NCBI GenBank assembly: GCA_001179505.1
Contig: CDMY01000224.1
Span: 1 to 64,000, forward strand
Direction: 5' to 3'
Source: Vitrella brassicaformis
Taxonomy: Eukaryota > Sar > Vitrellaceae
Length of the DNA stretch: 64,000 nucleotides
Shown: piece after piece, positions 52,454-63,452 of the stretch
How the letters are laid out: every line of letters begins with the position of its first letter
How positions within the stretch are numbered: position 1 is the first letter of the stretch
Notes under the pieces: model-generated
The model's database searches: none
Told to the model about the DNA's origin: nothing
Seen by the model: the letters and a program-made list of their open reading frames with translations, nothing else
Position numbers and translations under genes: made by a program

Positions 52454-55118
52454 TCAGTCTGTGGTCACTCTGACATCACTCAGCGAGTCGGCATGGACGG
52501 CATCCATGCCACAGGCGGGGCACCGCAGCACCGCATAACGACGCACCTCAGGCACCGGCCTGCCCGCCCCCTCCAGCCGCTCCTTCTCGGCCTTGGCCCT
52601 CTTACTCGAGAGAGAGGTGGGGAGAGAGAGGTGGGGATGTGTCTGTCGGTGTATGTTCGTGTGTGTATGGCGTACGAATGTGATGACGGGAGGATGAGTA
52701 TCGTCGCGACACGCCACACAGCTGCCCCTCTCAACGGCTGCATTACCATTGCTGGTGGCCGGGGGTGGCTGCTGCTGCTGGGGGACCCCCTCGAGCAGCG
52801 CTACTTGCTTGCCTGCCTCGTGTGAGAGGTCGCGAAGTGCTTTTTGAGCATGCTTGATGTCCTGCTTGAAGGCCTCGATGGCGGCAGCAGTCTTGACCAA
52901 CGCAAACGATCCACTGTCAACCTGACGACAACCGGCAAGATGACACAGACATGTGTGCATTGTGTGGATGTGTTTGCATTTCTCTGTCAGTCACCCCCCC
53001 ACCCACCCACCCAGTGGCGGTTTGGTTGCGCATTGCAGTGTACTCGCGCTGGAGGGGCTGCAGCACCGCCTCTAGGGATCTACATTCTACGCTCACCGTC
53101 GCGATGGCCTCCTCCAACCTGCACATCCAACACACACAGGCACCAACGAAGTGCTGCGCCCTGCTGGCCAGATCAGCATAGCTGAGTTGGCTCGCTCACT
53201 CTCGTAGCGTGACATTCAGTTTGTGGTGCATCTGGCGCAGCTCCGCCTCTGTTGACGGCAGCGCCTGTTGCGAATGAACGGGCGACGGCCTGCCGGACAC
53301 ACACAGTGATAAGGTAAGCGTTCAGATGACGGCCATTCGCTTTCCGTTATCCCTCACCCAGCAGCAGGAGGCTGTGTCAAGGAGAATGCAGTGGCGCCTT
53401 GGTTGAGGAGGGGAGAGTTGTCAGGGAGAGGGAGGGGCTGCCCTGGTGGTAGTGCCTTGGCGCCCATGGCCATATCATACAGCGTGTCGAGCCGCTGGTC
53501 CTCCTCCCTGATGCGCGTCTCGAAGGCACGCACCTCAGCCGATGTCTTCAAGGCAAACAACGCGTCACGAGTCAACCTGACCGAACACAGGACACACACA
53601 CAGAATGACTAACGGCTTCATTCTCCCGTCTGTCTGTGCTGATTGCATACTCGAGGGGCACGCTACTCTTCAGTGTGTCGAATGCCTCGCTCAGCTGCTT
53701 GGTGCGCTCCTGCAGACTACAGCAATGCTGCAACAGGGCAGCGTTCTGCGACTCGAGACTGCACGCATGACATACACGCGTCGACACGATGAAGGTCCGT
53801 GTGCCCTCCTCTCTTGCTCTCACCGGTGTTTGTTCGCTATGGCGTCCCTCACATCGCTCTGCAGCTGTGCGACCACCTTGGCAGCCTGTTCCTCGGCAGC
53901 CCTCCTAGTCACAGCGCCTGTGTCCTCGCCACCATCCCCCTGGTGTCCCCCCGATGGCTCCCTCTCCCACTCTGTCCAGGCGGCTTCCATCTCGCCCCAA
54001 GTGGAATCATGGGTACCGACTGATGCACCACTGGGTCCTGATTGAGCGAGAGACTGCTGTGGTGGGACAGGGACGGGCTGGCTGATGGCACCGGCGGGCT
54101 GAATGAAGGGTAGAGAGGCCCCCCAGTGTCGTCGCCTTGTGTCTGCCTGCGGCGCCTTGAAGGTGGTGGTGGTGCCGCTCTCCTTGGGGGCTTCGTGTGT
54201 GTGGTGTGCGGCAGGGGGCTGTGGCTGGGGACTGGGCGCATGCTCCTGCACCAAACATAGCGGGGCAGGAGGCTCCTTCTCTGCTGCATCCTTCTTGTCA
54301 TGGCGATCTTCGTGTGACGGGTTCGCGGGCTCAGGTGAACAGGCCGGGCCGCCAGCAGACGAAGCAGAAAGTGACTTGGCTGACAGGGATATGCTCCTGA
54401 TAATGTCGCGGCTGACATGGCTGCCAACGCTGATCTCGTCGGTCTTTGTCTCTCCCTCCTCGCGTTCGTGAGCATCACCCCCACTGCCGTCAGGCCCACC
54501 AGAAGTACTATCATCAAGTGGGGAGGCCGGTGACGCAGAGCTTGACGACGCAGAAACCGCCTCCTGTGGGGATGCCGATGAGGCCGACGGCTCGGCCTTC
54601 CACGATGCCGCCTTCTTGCCCTTCTTCTTGCGACCTCTCGACACCAGTCGTGCAGTGGCGAGCGCCGCATGTGTCGCCTCCTCATCAAGCCTCGTCTCAT
54701 CCGCCGCGCCGCCGGCGTCAGCTCGGTCACTAACATTGTCTCTCTCGCTAGTCGTGGTCGGAATGGGGGCAGCGGCGGCCGAGTATGACGCATTGGGTGG
54801 TGCAGCTTGTGCTAGTGGGAACGAAGGAGTGGTGAGATGCCTGTCAGATCTCTGACGCTGTTTGCCGCCCGCAGCAGTGGGTGTCCGTGCTCGCGTCGCT
54901 GCCTCTTCAGCCACCAGCTCGTCAGCCACCTGTCGGGCTTCTTCCTCCCTTCTGCGTAGCCGCATTGCCTCTGCGTCAGCCCACCACGACTGGAAGCGCC
55001 TCAGCACGGGAGGGTCGGTGTTGTAGAGGAGCAACAGCACAGGCGCGACGCACACCAAGGCGACAAAGCTCCAGTACAGCACGACCCCGACGCACACCAA
55101 GGCGACAAGAAATCCCTG
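52454..55118 (-). CDS. TM helix, disordered region and coiled coil: probable C-terminal part of the ARM-repeat gene
   Basis: The exon whose acceptor lies at 55119 starts inside a long hydrophobic stretch (ALVCVGVVLYWSFVALVCVA, then PVLLLLYN), one TM segment, with no usable ATG before the next 30 residues. It must therefore be spliced to an upstream exon. The only candidate lies 26 bp away, in the ARM-repeat gene. After the membrane segment come an Arg/Glu-rich helix, about 330 residues of Ser/Pro/Ala-rich disorder, and successive coiled-coil exons: LLQHCCSLQERTKQLSEAFD, VRAFETRIREEDQRLDTLYD, TEAELRQMHHKLNVTL, SVECRSLEAVLQPLQREYTA, IEAFKQDIKHAQKALRDLSH. The last exon has RYAVLRCPACGMDAVHADSL and ends at 52454. 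The single CxxC is too little for a zinc finger call. Confidence 0.6.
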
Positions 55119-55143
55119 AGAAATGTGAAATGATCAGCGTCAT

Positions 55144-58100
55144 TCACCTTGCGTGCATCCATCCATCCATCCCGTTGGAAGCATTCACAAAGGGTCTGTT
55201 TTGCCAACGTACGGTGGACTGTGAGGGCGCGATCGAGTTGGACGATCCCGTGTAAGTCTGCTTGGCAGTCCGGTTCTCAGAGCTGCTGGATTGATGAGAG
55301 CATCCACACAGTGCAGGAGACACGTGCTTCTGGGTGACCGCCCACCTGTTGCCTTGCAGGTAGAGGTGCCACGTGGCCCGGTCGATGGACAGAGTACTCA
55401 GCAGTGATGCGTACTGGATACACCGCACCAACACAAAACATCGATGCACATGGATTTGTCCGTGTCTGGTATCCCGCTGCGCGTGTGAACTCGTACCATT
55501 TCACGGGTACTGATTGTGACATCCGCGAATTCGTATACGACGTTGGTCCCGACCGCATGGTTCACCATCGCGCGCACGCAGCCCTCCTGAAATATGCCCA
55601 TCGATGAATGAGCACCGTAGCCAGTGGCTCTCCCTAACCTCTTCCACAAGCTGCTTGATTCGAGTGCTGCGCTCTTCAGTGCCCCACTCGACATACCTGG
55701 CAAAAGACAATACGATGTCTTTTGTTGCGATCTCTGTTATGTATTTGTCGCCGACCGAAAGAGCCCTTCGAAAGTGTAGCCAGCCACGACGGCTGAGACA
55801 TGGCCCGACCCCAAGCTGCGACACAAGAGCGGGAGAACACCGTGATCTACAAGGAGGGAGAGCTGCATATATGACAGACACGCGACATAGATCCATCCAT
55901 GGGTCATCTCTCAATTCTATTCATTGATGAACGTACCTGATGGCTGCTTGCTTCCGTTACAAGTGAGATCACGAATTTGATGACGTCAAGGTCCCTACTG
56001 CAACTCGCCGACTTGGGGTCGTCGGCGAGTCGCATGAGATGCCCCACAATGCCGGCACCGAAGATCTCCTCCATATACGCGTGCTGCTCTGAGCACATGT
56101 CCACACAAACAGACATCAGCAAATGAGTGTACGAATGCCTGTCTAGTTGTCGGTGTGTGTGTCTTCGTGTCTGACTGACCTTGAGCGCTCAGCGACGCAG
56201 CGTTAACAGAGACGAGGAAGTGTTGGAAAGCTGTCAGGGTGTTATGGTACAGCAAGCAATCATGAGTAAACGGAGGCGACAGGATCCTCTCGCATTCGGT
56301 GAGGAAGTCGCCCTCCCGCAGCTGCAGCTGCACCTCCCGCAGATCTTCCGCATTGGCTGCCAGGGACAAATGGCTGCGATGCGCCGTCCGTAGATCGAGC
56401 GTTGTGATGTGCCTGTGTGCCTGTGCTCTGCGGCTGACCTGAGGTGCTCCTTAGGATATTGGCTATTGCCCCCATGGCGCTGAGGATCTCTTTCACTCTG
56501 ACCCTCTCGCTGCCTTTGAGCGCCTGCACCAGCAGCGGCACGACGCCATGACTCAGGAGTTCATCGAAGCCGTCGTGATGCTCCGTAACGTTGAAGATGA
56601 GCATCAGCGTGTCGAGGGCAGGCACGATGGCGTCAACGTGCGACCCCTGTAGCTCCCGCGACGCGCCGACTGTGCGCTTCAGGAAAGCGGCCAGTCCGGG
56701 TATCACATCTATCCTGTAAACGAACGACATCGCACATGTGCATCATCGACCTGTCCATCCGTCTGTTCAGATCCTTACCGTAAGAGTGCCCGCACCCCAT
56801 CAATGCCGGTAAATGCCACGTTCAGCAGTGCTCGTATGGCCTCCAGTTGCAAGCCCGGTCGCTTGAAGTCAAGCATGAGTTCCTTCACGTCGTGCAGCTC
56901 GGCAAGCTTGGACGTGAAGCCCTTGTTGTTCTTGACGCTTGAGCGAATCTCCTTGACAGCAGCCAGATCGTCACCCACGTCGGCGGTGTGCTGTCCACGG
57001 CACTTGACTAAGTTCGTGAAGTGGGCTGACCGAAAGGGTATCGGACATGGTGGGGTCGGCTCTCAGCTTCCTGAGAGCGAGGACGACACCGGCCTGCAAG
57101 GGAAGAGCAGGCAGGTGAGGGAGGTGGTGCGATGCTGCGCTGCGCTGCGTACATGCTCCTGGATGTTCTCGTCTGGGTCGTCTGCGACTCTTCTGATGGC
57201 ATCTTCGAACGCGTCCTGCAATGCACCCACACACGTGCGGTGTTTCTGTCACGTTGGCGCCTCTCTGTTCTTCGCACCGACCTTGCTCATCCGCTGTATA
57301 ATGGCTTTGCCCGCCTCGCTTGTCTCTTCCACCATCCTGCACCACCCAAACCATGTAATATGCCGCCCCTCTGTCGTCTGCGGCCTACGTACAGCAGCCT
57401 CGCGAAGGTCAGCAAAGAAGTATCAACAGATGAAAAATCCATGGCGTCGAGCGCGCGATATACGCTCTCTATGCAACCCTGCTCCACCATGTACAACACC
57501 TGCAAGGACGCACACGACACCAATTTGTCTGCACATCCTGAGGCTGATTCTGCAAGCCGCCTCGCCCACCTGAGTGTCATTGCCGATTGGAGTGCCCAGC
57601 AACGATCGAGACGTCCACCCGAGTAACACATGAAGTTCGTCGGCCGCCGGTTTGTCCATGCTTGTGTCCCGTGCGATTCTCCTGTCGAGAGCCCTCAGCT
57701 GAGGCACCAAATTCGCAGCGATGATCTTCTCAATGACCATGGCGCCGCCCGCTGCGAAAGGTATGAGAGAAGGGGATGCAGAAAAGCAATCAGTACTTGC
57801 TTGGCGCGCACCTTCGATACAGTTCCCGATGACATGAACGGCATCTTTCACGTCGCGCTGCCATTTCTCGTCGGGGGAATTCTGGCTCATCGTTGCCAGC
57901 AGCATTGTGAGAGAGCGGAGGAGCTGCCCCTCGTCGACAAGCTGCTTGATCACGCCCGCCCGCTTCTCCTCTGGGACGAGAGCTGAGTCGAACAACACTG
58001 TCACACACACCGACACACACACACACACACACACGACACAACGATGGTGGACGCGCAGCGCAAGACTGGGAGGCCGCCTACCTGTGTATTGAAGGAGAAG

Positions 58101-58551
58101 ACTGAGTGCCGCCTTGGCGACTTGAGGGGCCGTGTGGCCGAGCAGCGCAACGATGGGGCGAAGACCACCAACACCAATCAGCTCATCGAAGGAGGTATGA
58201 AATGTAACCGGCACCAGCTTGTCCAGTGCGAGCACCAGCGTCGCCGCACGCACGTCGCTGCTGCTGAGAAGCTTGACAACAGCCGAGATGACATCTTTCC
58301 TGCAAAACAAAGAAACGGACAAAAAGCATCAGAAGCCATCCTGATACATCACGTGCCATACTCCTTGTCTACCGAGTCGATGGATCAAGGCCTGTGATGG
58401 TCTTGCTGTGCAGCTTCTGGGCGGCTTCTCGTCGAAGGCCGAAGCCAATCAGCGACTCGATGAGATCTTGCTCTACTGGGGCGTCTCCACTTGCATCCAC
58501 TGGCCTCAAAGTGAGCAGCGCGCCCGTCAGCAAGACGGGCAAGAGCTCCAT
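55144..58551 (-). CDS. Signal-peptide ARM/HEAT-repeat protein (N-terminal part)
   Basis: ATG 58551 gives MELLPVLLTGALLTLRPVDA, a clear signal peptide. About a dozen exons then encode armadillo/HEAT-like helical repeats: DVISAVVKLLSSSDVRAATL, GGLRPIVALLGHTAPQVAKA, VIKQLVDEGQLLRSLTMLLA, CIESVYRALDAMDFSSVDTS, GLQLEAIRALLNVAFTGIDG, GVVPLLVQALKGSERVRVKE, EEIFGAGIVGHLMRLADD and TEERSTRIKQLVEEV. The repeats resemble those of SIL1/Fes1-type nucleotide-exchange factors and other ARM proteins; a SIL1-like role in the ER lumen is only a suggestion. The last readable exon has ATWHLYLQGNRWAV and could stop at 55144, but splicing at about 55209 onto the 55118 exon would extend the protein through a TM helix. 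I favour one gene, 52454-58551. Confidence 0.7.
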
Positions 58552-58716
58552 GGTCCGCAGTCAACCAGATCTCCTGGCTTTATCTACATCATGGCACTTG
58601 TAGGTACGTGACCGGCCGAAGCGCTCATTCATCGCCCAAAATCAACTTAGGATATCCGAGCGAGTTTACATTCATTATTCTTCATTCACTGCTTTTGTGC
58701 TTCGTTTCTGTGCACG
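58552..58716. promoter_or_regulatory. 165-bp bidirectional spacer: ARM gene (-) / RING-TRAF gene (+)
   Basis: Lies between divergent ATGs at 58551 and 58717. It contains an AT-rich part (TTACATTCATTATTCTTCATTC near 58667) next to the plus-strand start. No microsatellite is present. Confidence 0.4.
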
Positions 58717-61189
58717 ATGTCGTCTGGCGGTGGCAAGTTGTTTGAGCAGCCGTGCCAGGGCATCCCCGACGAGCTGCTGGCCAACGTCGGCGGCACCTTC
58801 ATCAGCGACGAGATGCGGTGTTCCATCTGCTCGTGGCTCGTGTGGGTGCCCGTCATCACCGAGTGCGAACACATCTACTGCCGCTCATGCCTTGAGAGAT
58901 GGCTCGCACGGTCGGCAAGATCTGAGCAACTGAAAGGAAGTGCTCTTCAGTGCATGTGTGTCTGCCATGCGTCTGTCCCGCAGGTCTCGCTCGTGCCCGA
59001 CGTGCCAGAAGCTGCTGACGGGTGCGTCGTGTGTGCAGCCGCTGGAGCAGGCCAACCGTCTGCTGTATCGCATGATAGGCAAAATCAACCTCAAGTGCAA
59101 GTCAGTCAGTCAGATGGACGAAGAAGGACGAAAAACACGAACTCATCTCATTGGCATTGGCATGGTGTTTGCGTGTGACCTTCCTGCAGACACTACGGTC
59201 TGTCGATGGGGAAGAAAAACCACAATGGCTCTCATGTTCTATGCATTGACTTTGTTCCATCTGTCAGACGACCGTGTAGCGTTTGAGAGCGCCGCATCCA
59301 ACACGCAGACCAAGACACGGACCGGCTGCGAATGGTCCTCACACTCACGTCATCGAAACCACACATGCCTTCCTTCCCGTTCCGTGTGTGCAGGAAGGGT
59401 GCCTACAGTGACTATGCCGCACACCTCAACAAATGCGTGAGGCGGGCGGGCAATGTGTGTGCATCTCCACACCCGGCGCACGAGAGGTTACCTCGTTGGC
59501 TGGTCTGAGGTGTCCACGTGCAGGACTGTGAGTTGCTCAAGTGTGTGAATGCCGGTTGCCCCAAGGCCATCCCTCGCGGCCATTATCACTACCACATCGC
59601 CAAGTGTCCCTATCAGCGCAAGAAATGCAGATTCTGCGGCAAGTCAGTGGCACGCATACACCCCTGCCCCCTCACCCACACAAAGACACAAGGCCTCCAT
59701 TTGTCCGTTGCTGTGTCATTTGTGTCGTCAGGTTGGTCGAGGCTGTGTCGCTGGAGGCGCATGCGTCGGAGTGTCACAAGGACATGCTCATCAAACACAA
59801 AGACAAAATCCAAACACTCGAAGCCAAAATCAACAAGTCAACGAACACGAACATTAAGGACAGTGTGAATGGGCCTCTGTGTGTGTGTGACTCAGGGTTG
59901 AGGAGGTGCAGCGCGAGAGCACGTCTGCGAGTGCTGCTGCCGCCCGTCTGCCCCCGCCCCCGTCGCCCTCCCCTCAGCAGCAGGAGGGATACGTGCTCTG
60001 GGAGATCGGCGATGTCTTCACCAAAGCACAGACAAGTCTGTGTGGGGGGATGGATGGGGTGGGGAGACATCATTGCAAGACTGATATGTCTGTGCATGTG
60101 CAGCCAATTTGATCCTGTCTCCTCGGTTCCAGCTGTCCGGCCATTCCTTGTTTGCATCGCTACTCATCGAAGAGAACCCGCTGTCGCTCAAGTAAGTGAC
60201 AATTGTGCAGCCAGAGAGACGGATGATGTGGCGATGGGCTGCCTGGGGGGAATGCGTGTGTTGTGTGTGTTGTGTCCAGGGTGTCGCTGCATCATGTCTC
60301 GTACCATCAGCGGGCGGCGGCACAGGAAAACACCATGCCTGCCCGGACGCCGCGGCAGACGGTGAGGAGGGAAACAAGGAAGTGACAGGACCCCACCCCA
60401 CATCTTTGTCATGTGTGTGTGTGAAGGTACCTGTCAAGACACCTGCTCGTTCGCCAGTGAGTGCGTCGCACAGCACGCCCAACACCAAGGGCCCTGCCGA
60501 CGTGAGCAGCATCTTCTACCATCTCATCGCCGCACAGCAGTCATCCTCCACACACCACCAACACACCGGTAGGTCAGCCGGCCGCCAGTTGAGTTGAGTG
60601 TTGTATGAGTAAGTGTCGGTGTGTGTGGATGCAGTAAGTGACAACAAGCGCCAGCTGCGTGGGCTTGAGGACTCGCGCGACCACAATGACCCAATCACTT
60701 TACGCAGGCACAAGACAGCGGAAAACAACACCCATGTCTCTCTCTCCCTGTGTGCCCTGTCATGTGTGGATGATCAGAAGAAGGCCAGGTGTGGCGATGG
60801 CGGTGTGCCAGAGGACGAGGCGACGTATCGCATCAGCTTCGACATCACACTCGTACACCCGGCTGACGATCGACACAGCGTCATCAAGAAGGTGAGGGAG
60901 AGTAAAGATGACATACAGGGAGAGACATGCACATCCCTCTCTCTCTCTCTGTGTCTGTCTGTGTCAGGTTGAGTCGTTTTCGATGACGCGTTCGGTGGAG
61001 CCCTTCTGCCTTTTCGCCTTCAAAGGTGAGCCGAGAGGGGTGTCTTTCCTTTCCCTGTATGCGGCATTGTCGCTTTGTGTGCGCGGTGCAGACGAGGCCT
61101 CGTTGCTGCACTTTGTGGATGAGAGCGGTGTGCTGCGGGTGGTGCTGTCTTGCCTCCGCGTCCACCCCGGCATTCTCATCTTCTCGTGA
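58717..61189 (+). CDS. RING and TRAF-type zinc-finger protein, probable E3 ubiquitin ligase
   Basis: ATG 58717 (MSSGGGKLFEQPCQGIPDEL). The RING finger is split by an intron: CSICSWLVWVPVITECEHIY, then CRSCLERWL, then SCPTCQKLL, giving the C3HC4 spacing CxxC...CxHxxC..C..CxxC. A linker (ANRLLYRMIGKINLKC) leads to TRAF-type zinc fingers: YAAHLNKC, CELLKCVNAGCPKAIPRGHY, HIAKCPYQRKKCRFCGK and SLEAHASECHKDM, followed by a helical KHKDKIQTLEAKIN stretch. The C-terminal half is low-complexity, then a folded segment (TYRISFDITLVHPADDRHSV, SLLHFVDESGVLRVVLSCLR) ending at 61189. TRAF/RNF41-like proteins act as E3 ligases. No MATH domain is recognisable, so a specific orthologue is not claimed. Confidence 0.78.
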
Positions 61190-61435
61190 AAGAAGGACCG
61201 AGTGACACACACACAGACAGACAGACGGACAGACAGACAAACCGAAGGAAGACCCAAACACAGCACAGCCGATCGATCAACACACTGACAGACCGATGGA
61301 CAGACAATTTTGACCCAATCCATGTCTCAGCTCATGAATGAGTCCATGTGTGTATCGACACGTCCAGACAGACATAGAATGTCCAAAAGTGCACACACCC
61401 CCATCCATCCATCCATCCATCGATCCCATCCCGTC
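61190..61435. other. Convergent intergenic spacer
   Basis: Only 246 bp, with (CA)n/(CAGA)n at 61204-61240 and an ATCC run at 61402-61420. Confidence 0.5.
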
Positions 61436-62980
61436 CTACACACTGATGATCCGCAGACAGTCGGGTGCCAGTGAGAGCAGGTACGAGACAGTGGCCCAGT
61501 CGCCGGCACACAGGGCCTTGATGCCCTGCAGCACCACTCCCGCCGCCAACACGCTATACCACACCGACGTGCGCACGTCCGAATCGAAACCGACCACATT
61601 CACCTGAACACACCAGCAGACAGAGGATCGCCTGCATCATATGATGTGTGTGTGAGAGGTGTCAGTGGATGTGTGTTGGCTTGCCGACCGATAGGGAGTC
61701 CTGGTCGTAGTGGACGTAATGCCACCAGCCCCAGGGAATGTACAAACTCTCACCGGCACTGTGGACACACACACCGCCCACACACACACATATAGGCAAG
61801 GGCGGTACCACAGAGCACATTCCTCTCGCGCCCCGTCCACCGGAGAGTGATTTTCAGTGGCGGTGCCGACGACGGAACGACAGACACATCTGCCGATCCG
61901 TTGTTAGCCGGCGCGTCATGAGGGACCATATTGGAGTAGAGGGCGCCGTCGAGTGGCATGCTGCTGGTGGGAGTGAGGAGGTCCGATTGAGAGTAGGGGT
62001 ACAGCCAGAAGGTCTTCTTGCCGGCGATGATGTAGTGGAATATGTGTGGGGCGGCCAGGTCCATGTGCAGCGGGGTGATGGAACCCTTAGGGGCGATCCA
62101 CAGGTACTCCACCAGAGAACCAGCAAAATGCTGAACGAAATGACAGCCAATCGACCGCGAATTCTCTTCCTCCCTCTTCATTGTGTGGCCAGTCACTCAC
62201 CGTGGGCATTGCAAGTCGCCAGTGCAGGTGTCTTCGCAGCCCCGGCAGCTGATTGAACACCTCAATGTCCTCCCGCACGTCAAGCCACCTGCCCCCGCCG
62301 CCCTCGAGGGTGCCATTCCCCTCAGAAAATGCCTGAACCAGCGTGACTGCCCGCTGGATGTCCAGTTTAGTGCTCCCATTGACACTCGAAGGCTCAGAGA
62401 AGGCGTTCAGGGTCACATTGCGGGCGGCGCCGCGCCTCCGCAAGAATGCGGGTGTCCATTTCCCGGCCGGCATGAGGGACTGTAGGCCCTTCATTCTGAC
62501 GGGGATGCAGGCACTGGGGGGAACGGATGAGGGCGGTAGGATGGTGTGAACAGGCTCCAGACGATCAAGGCAGACGCTGCACTCCTCTTCATCCGCCTCA
62601 ACCCTGGCAAGAGGGAACAGACATTCCTCCTCCCCAGCATCTTTCTCTGGCTGGAGTGCCGTCCGCACCAGATCATCCTCACTCAGTGGCCGCATAGCCG
62701 ACAGAGAGACGAGCACCACCTCCGCCCCTCTCAGCAGCTCAGCAGATCCGCATCGGCTGGCCTGCAGCAGCCGGAAGCGCCTCCCAGCCACGAGAGTGAA
62801 GTTGCCATGGGTCGCCGTGTGATGATGCAGTGCAGATGTGTTGGTGTTGGTGTGATCGCACACGTGCAGCCCTGCCGGGCGGAGGGCGAGGAGGAGGGAG
62901 GGCACCGCAACCCAGCCAATGCCGATTGACAGCCCGGCCAGCAACACGCACAAAGGACACCGCACCGCTGCTTTTGGCAT
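61436..62980 (-). CDS. Membrane-anchored JmjC/cupin-type dioxygenase
   Basis: Fe(II)/2-oxoglutarate oxygenase fold of the JmjC (cupin_8) type. Four exons (62980-62201, 62130-61841, 61758-61689, 61603-61436) sum to 1308 bases, i.e. 435 residues. ATG 62980 gives a short basic start and one hydrophobic helix (CVLLAGLSIGIGWVAVPSLL), a signal anchor, followed by a Cys/Asn-glycosylation-rich region, so the enzyme should face the secretory lumen. The catalytic core has LVEYLWIAPKGSITPLHMDL (HxD iron ligands), HYIIAGKKTFWLYPYS (Lys likely for 2-oxoglutarate) and RAGESLYIPWGWWHYVHY (distal His). All three iron ligands are present. The target (protein hydroxylation rather than histone demethylation, given location) is inferred. 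Confidence 0.82.
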
Positions 62981-63452
62981 GATCGGATCTGAAGGAAGGG
63001 CAGGACGCACGTGTACAGCAACTTCGTAGGGCGGAATCGGCTTCAAAAGTGTTGTTCCTTTCCGTCAGTTTCAAGGCGACCGGTCCCGAAGGGGTCTCTT
63101 GGACGCGTTCGTGGGACATCTCGCTCTAAGGCTCTTTCCTCAGGTGTGCCGTTCATCGGCCAACAGTCCGCGGCGTCTACGATGGAGGTGAGAGGAATTG
63201 GCCTCACACCTATACTGTACATGGCTGGGTCAACAACGTCCACACCGAAAGCACCTTCCACCTGCCTTCCACACGTACGGAAAGTTATCCTACAACCCTC
63301 ACAACACCTGACACTCATGTAATGCCGTCTTCTTGCATGAAGGATCACGCCATGTAGCCAACTGCATCACTGTACGTGGTCCTGGCCAATCCAATTCAAT
63401 ACTCGAAGTATAAAATGCAGGCACCGATAGATACACACCACACATCCGCAGC
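62981..63452. other. Upstream spacer of the JmjC gene
   Basis: 472 bp between two tandem minus-strand genes. No coding exon is convincing. The TGCCTTCCACACGTACGG region near 63260 and surrounding frames lack conserved content. Confidence 0.4.
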
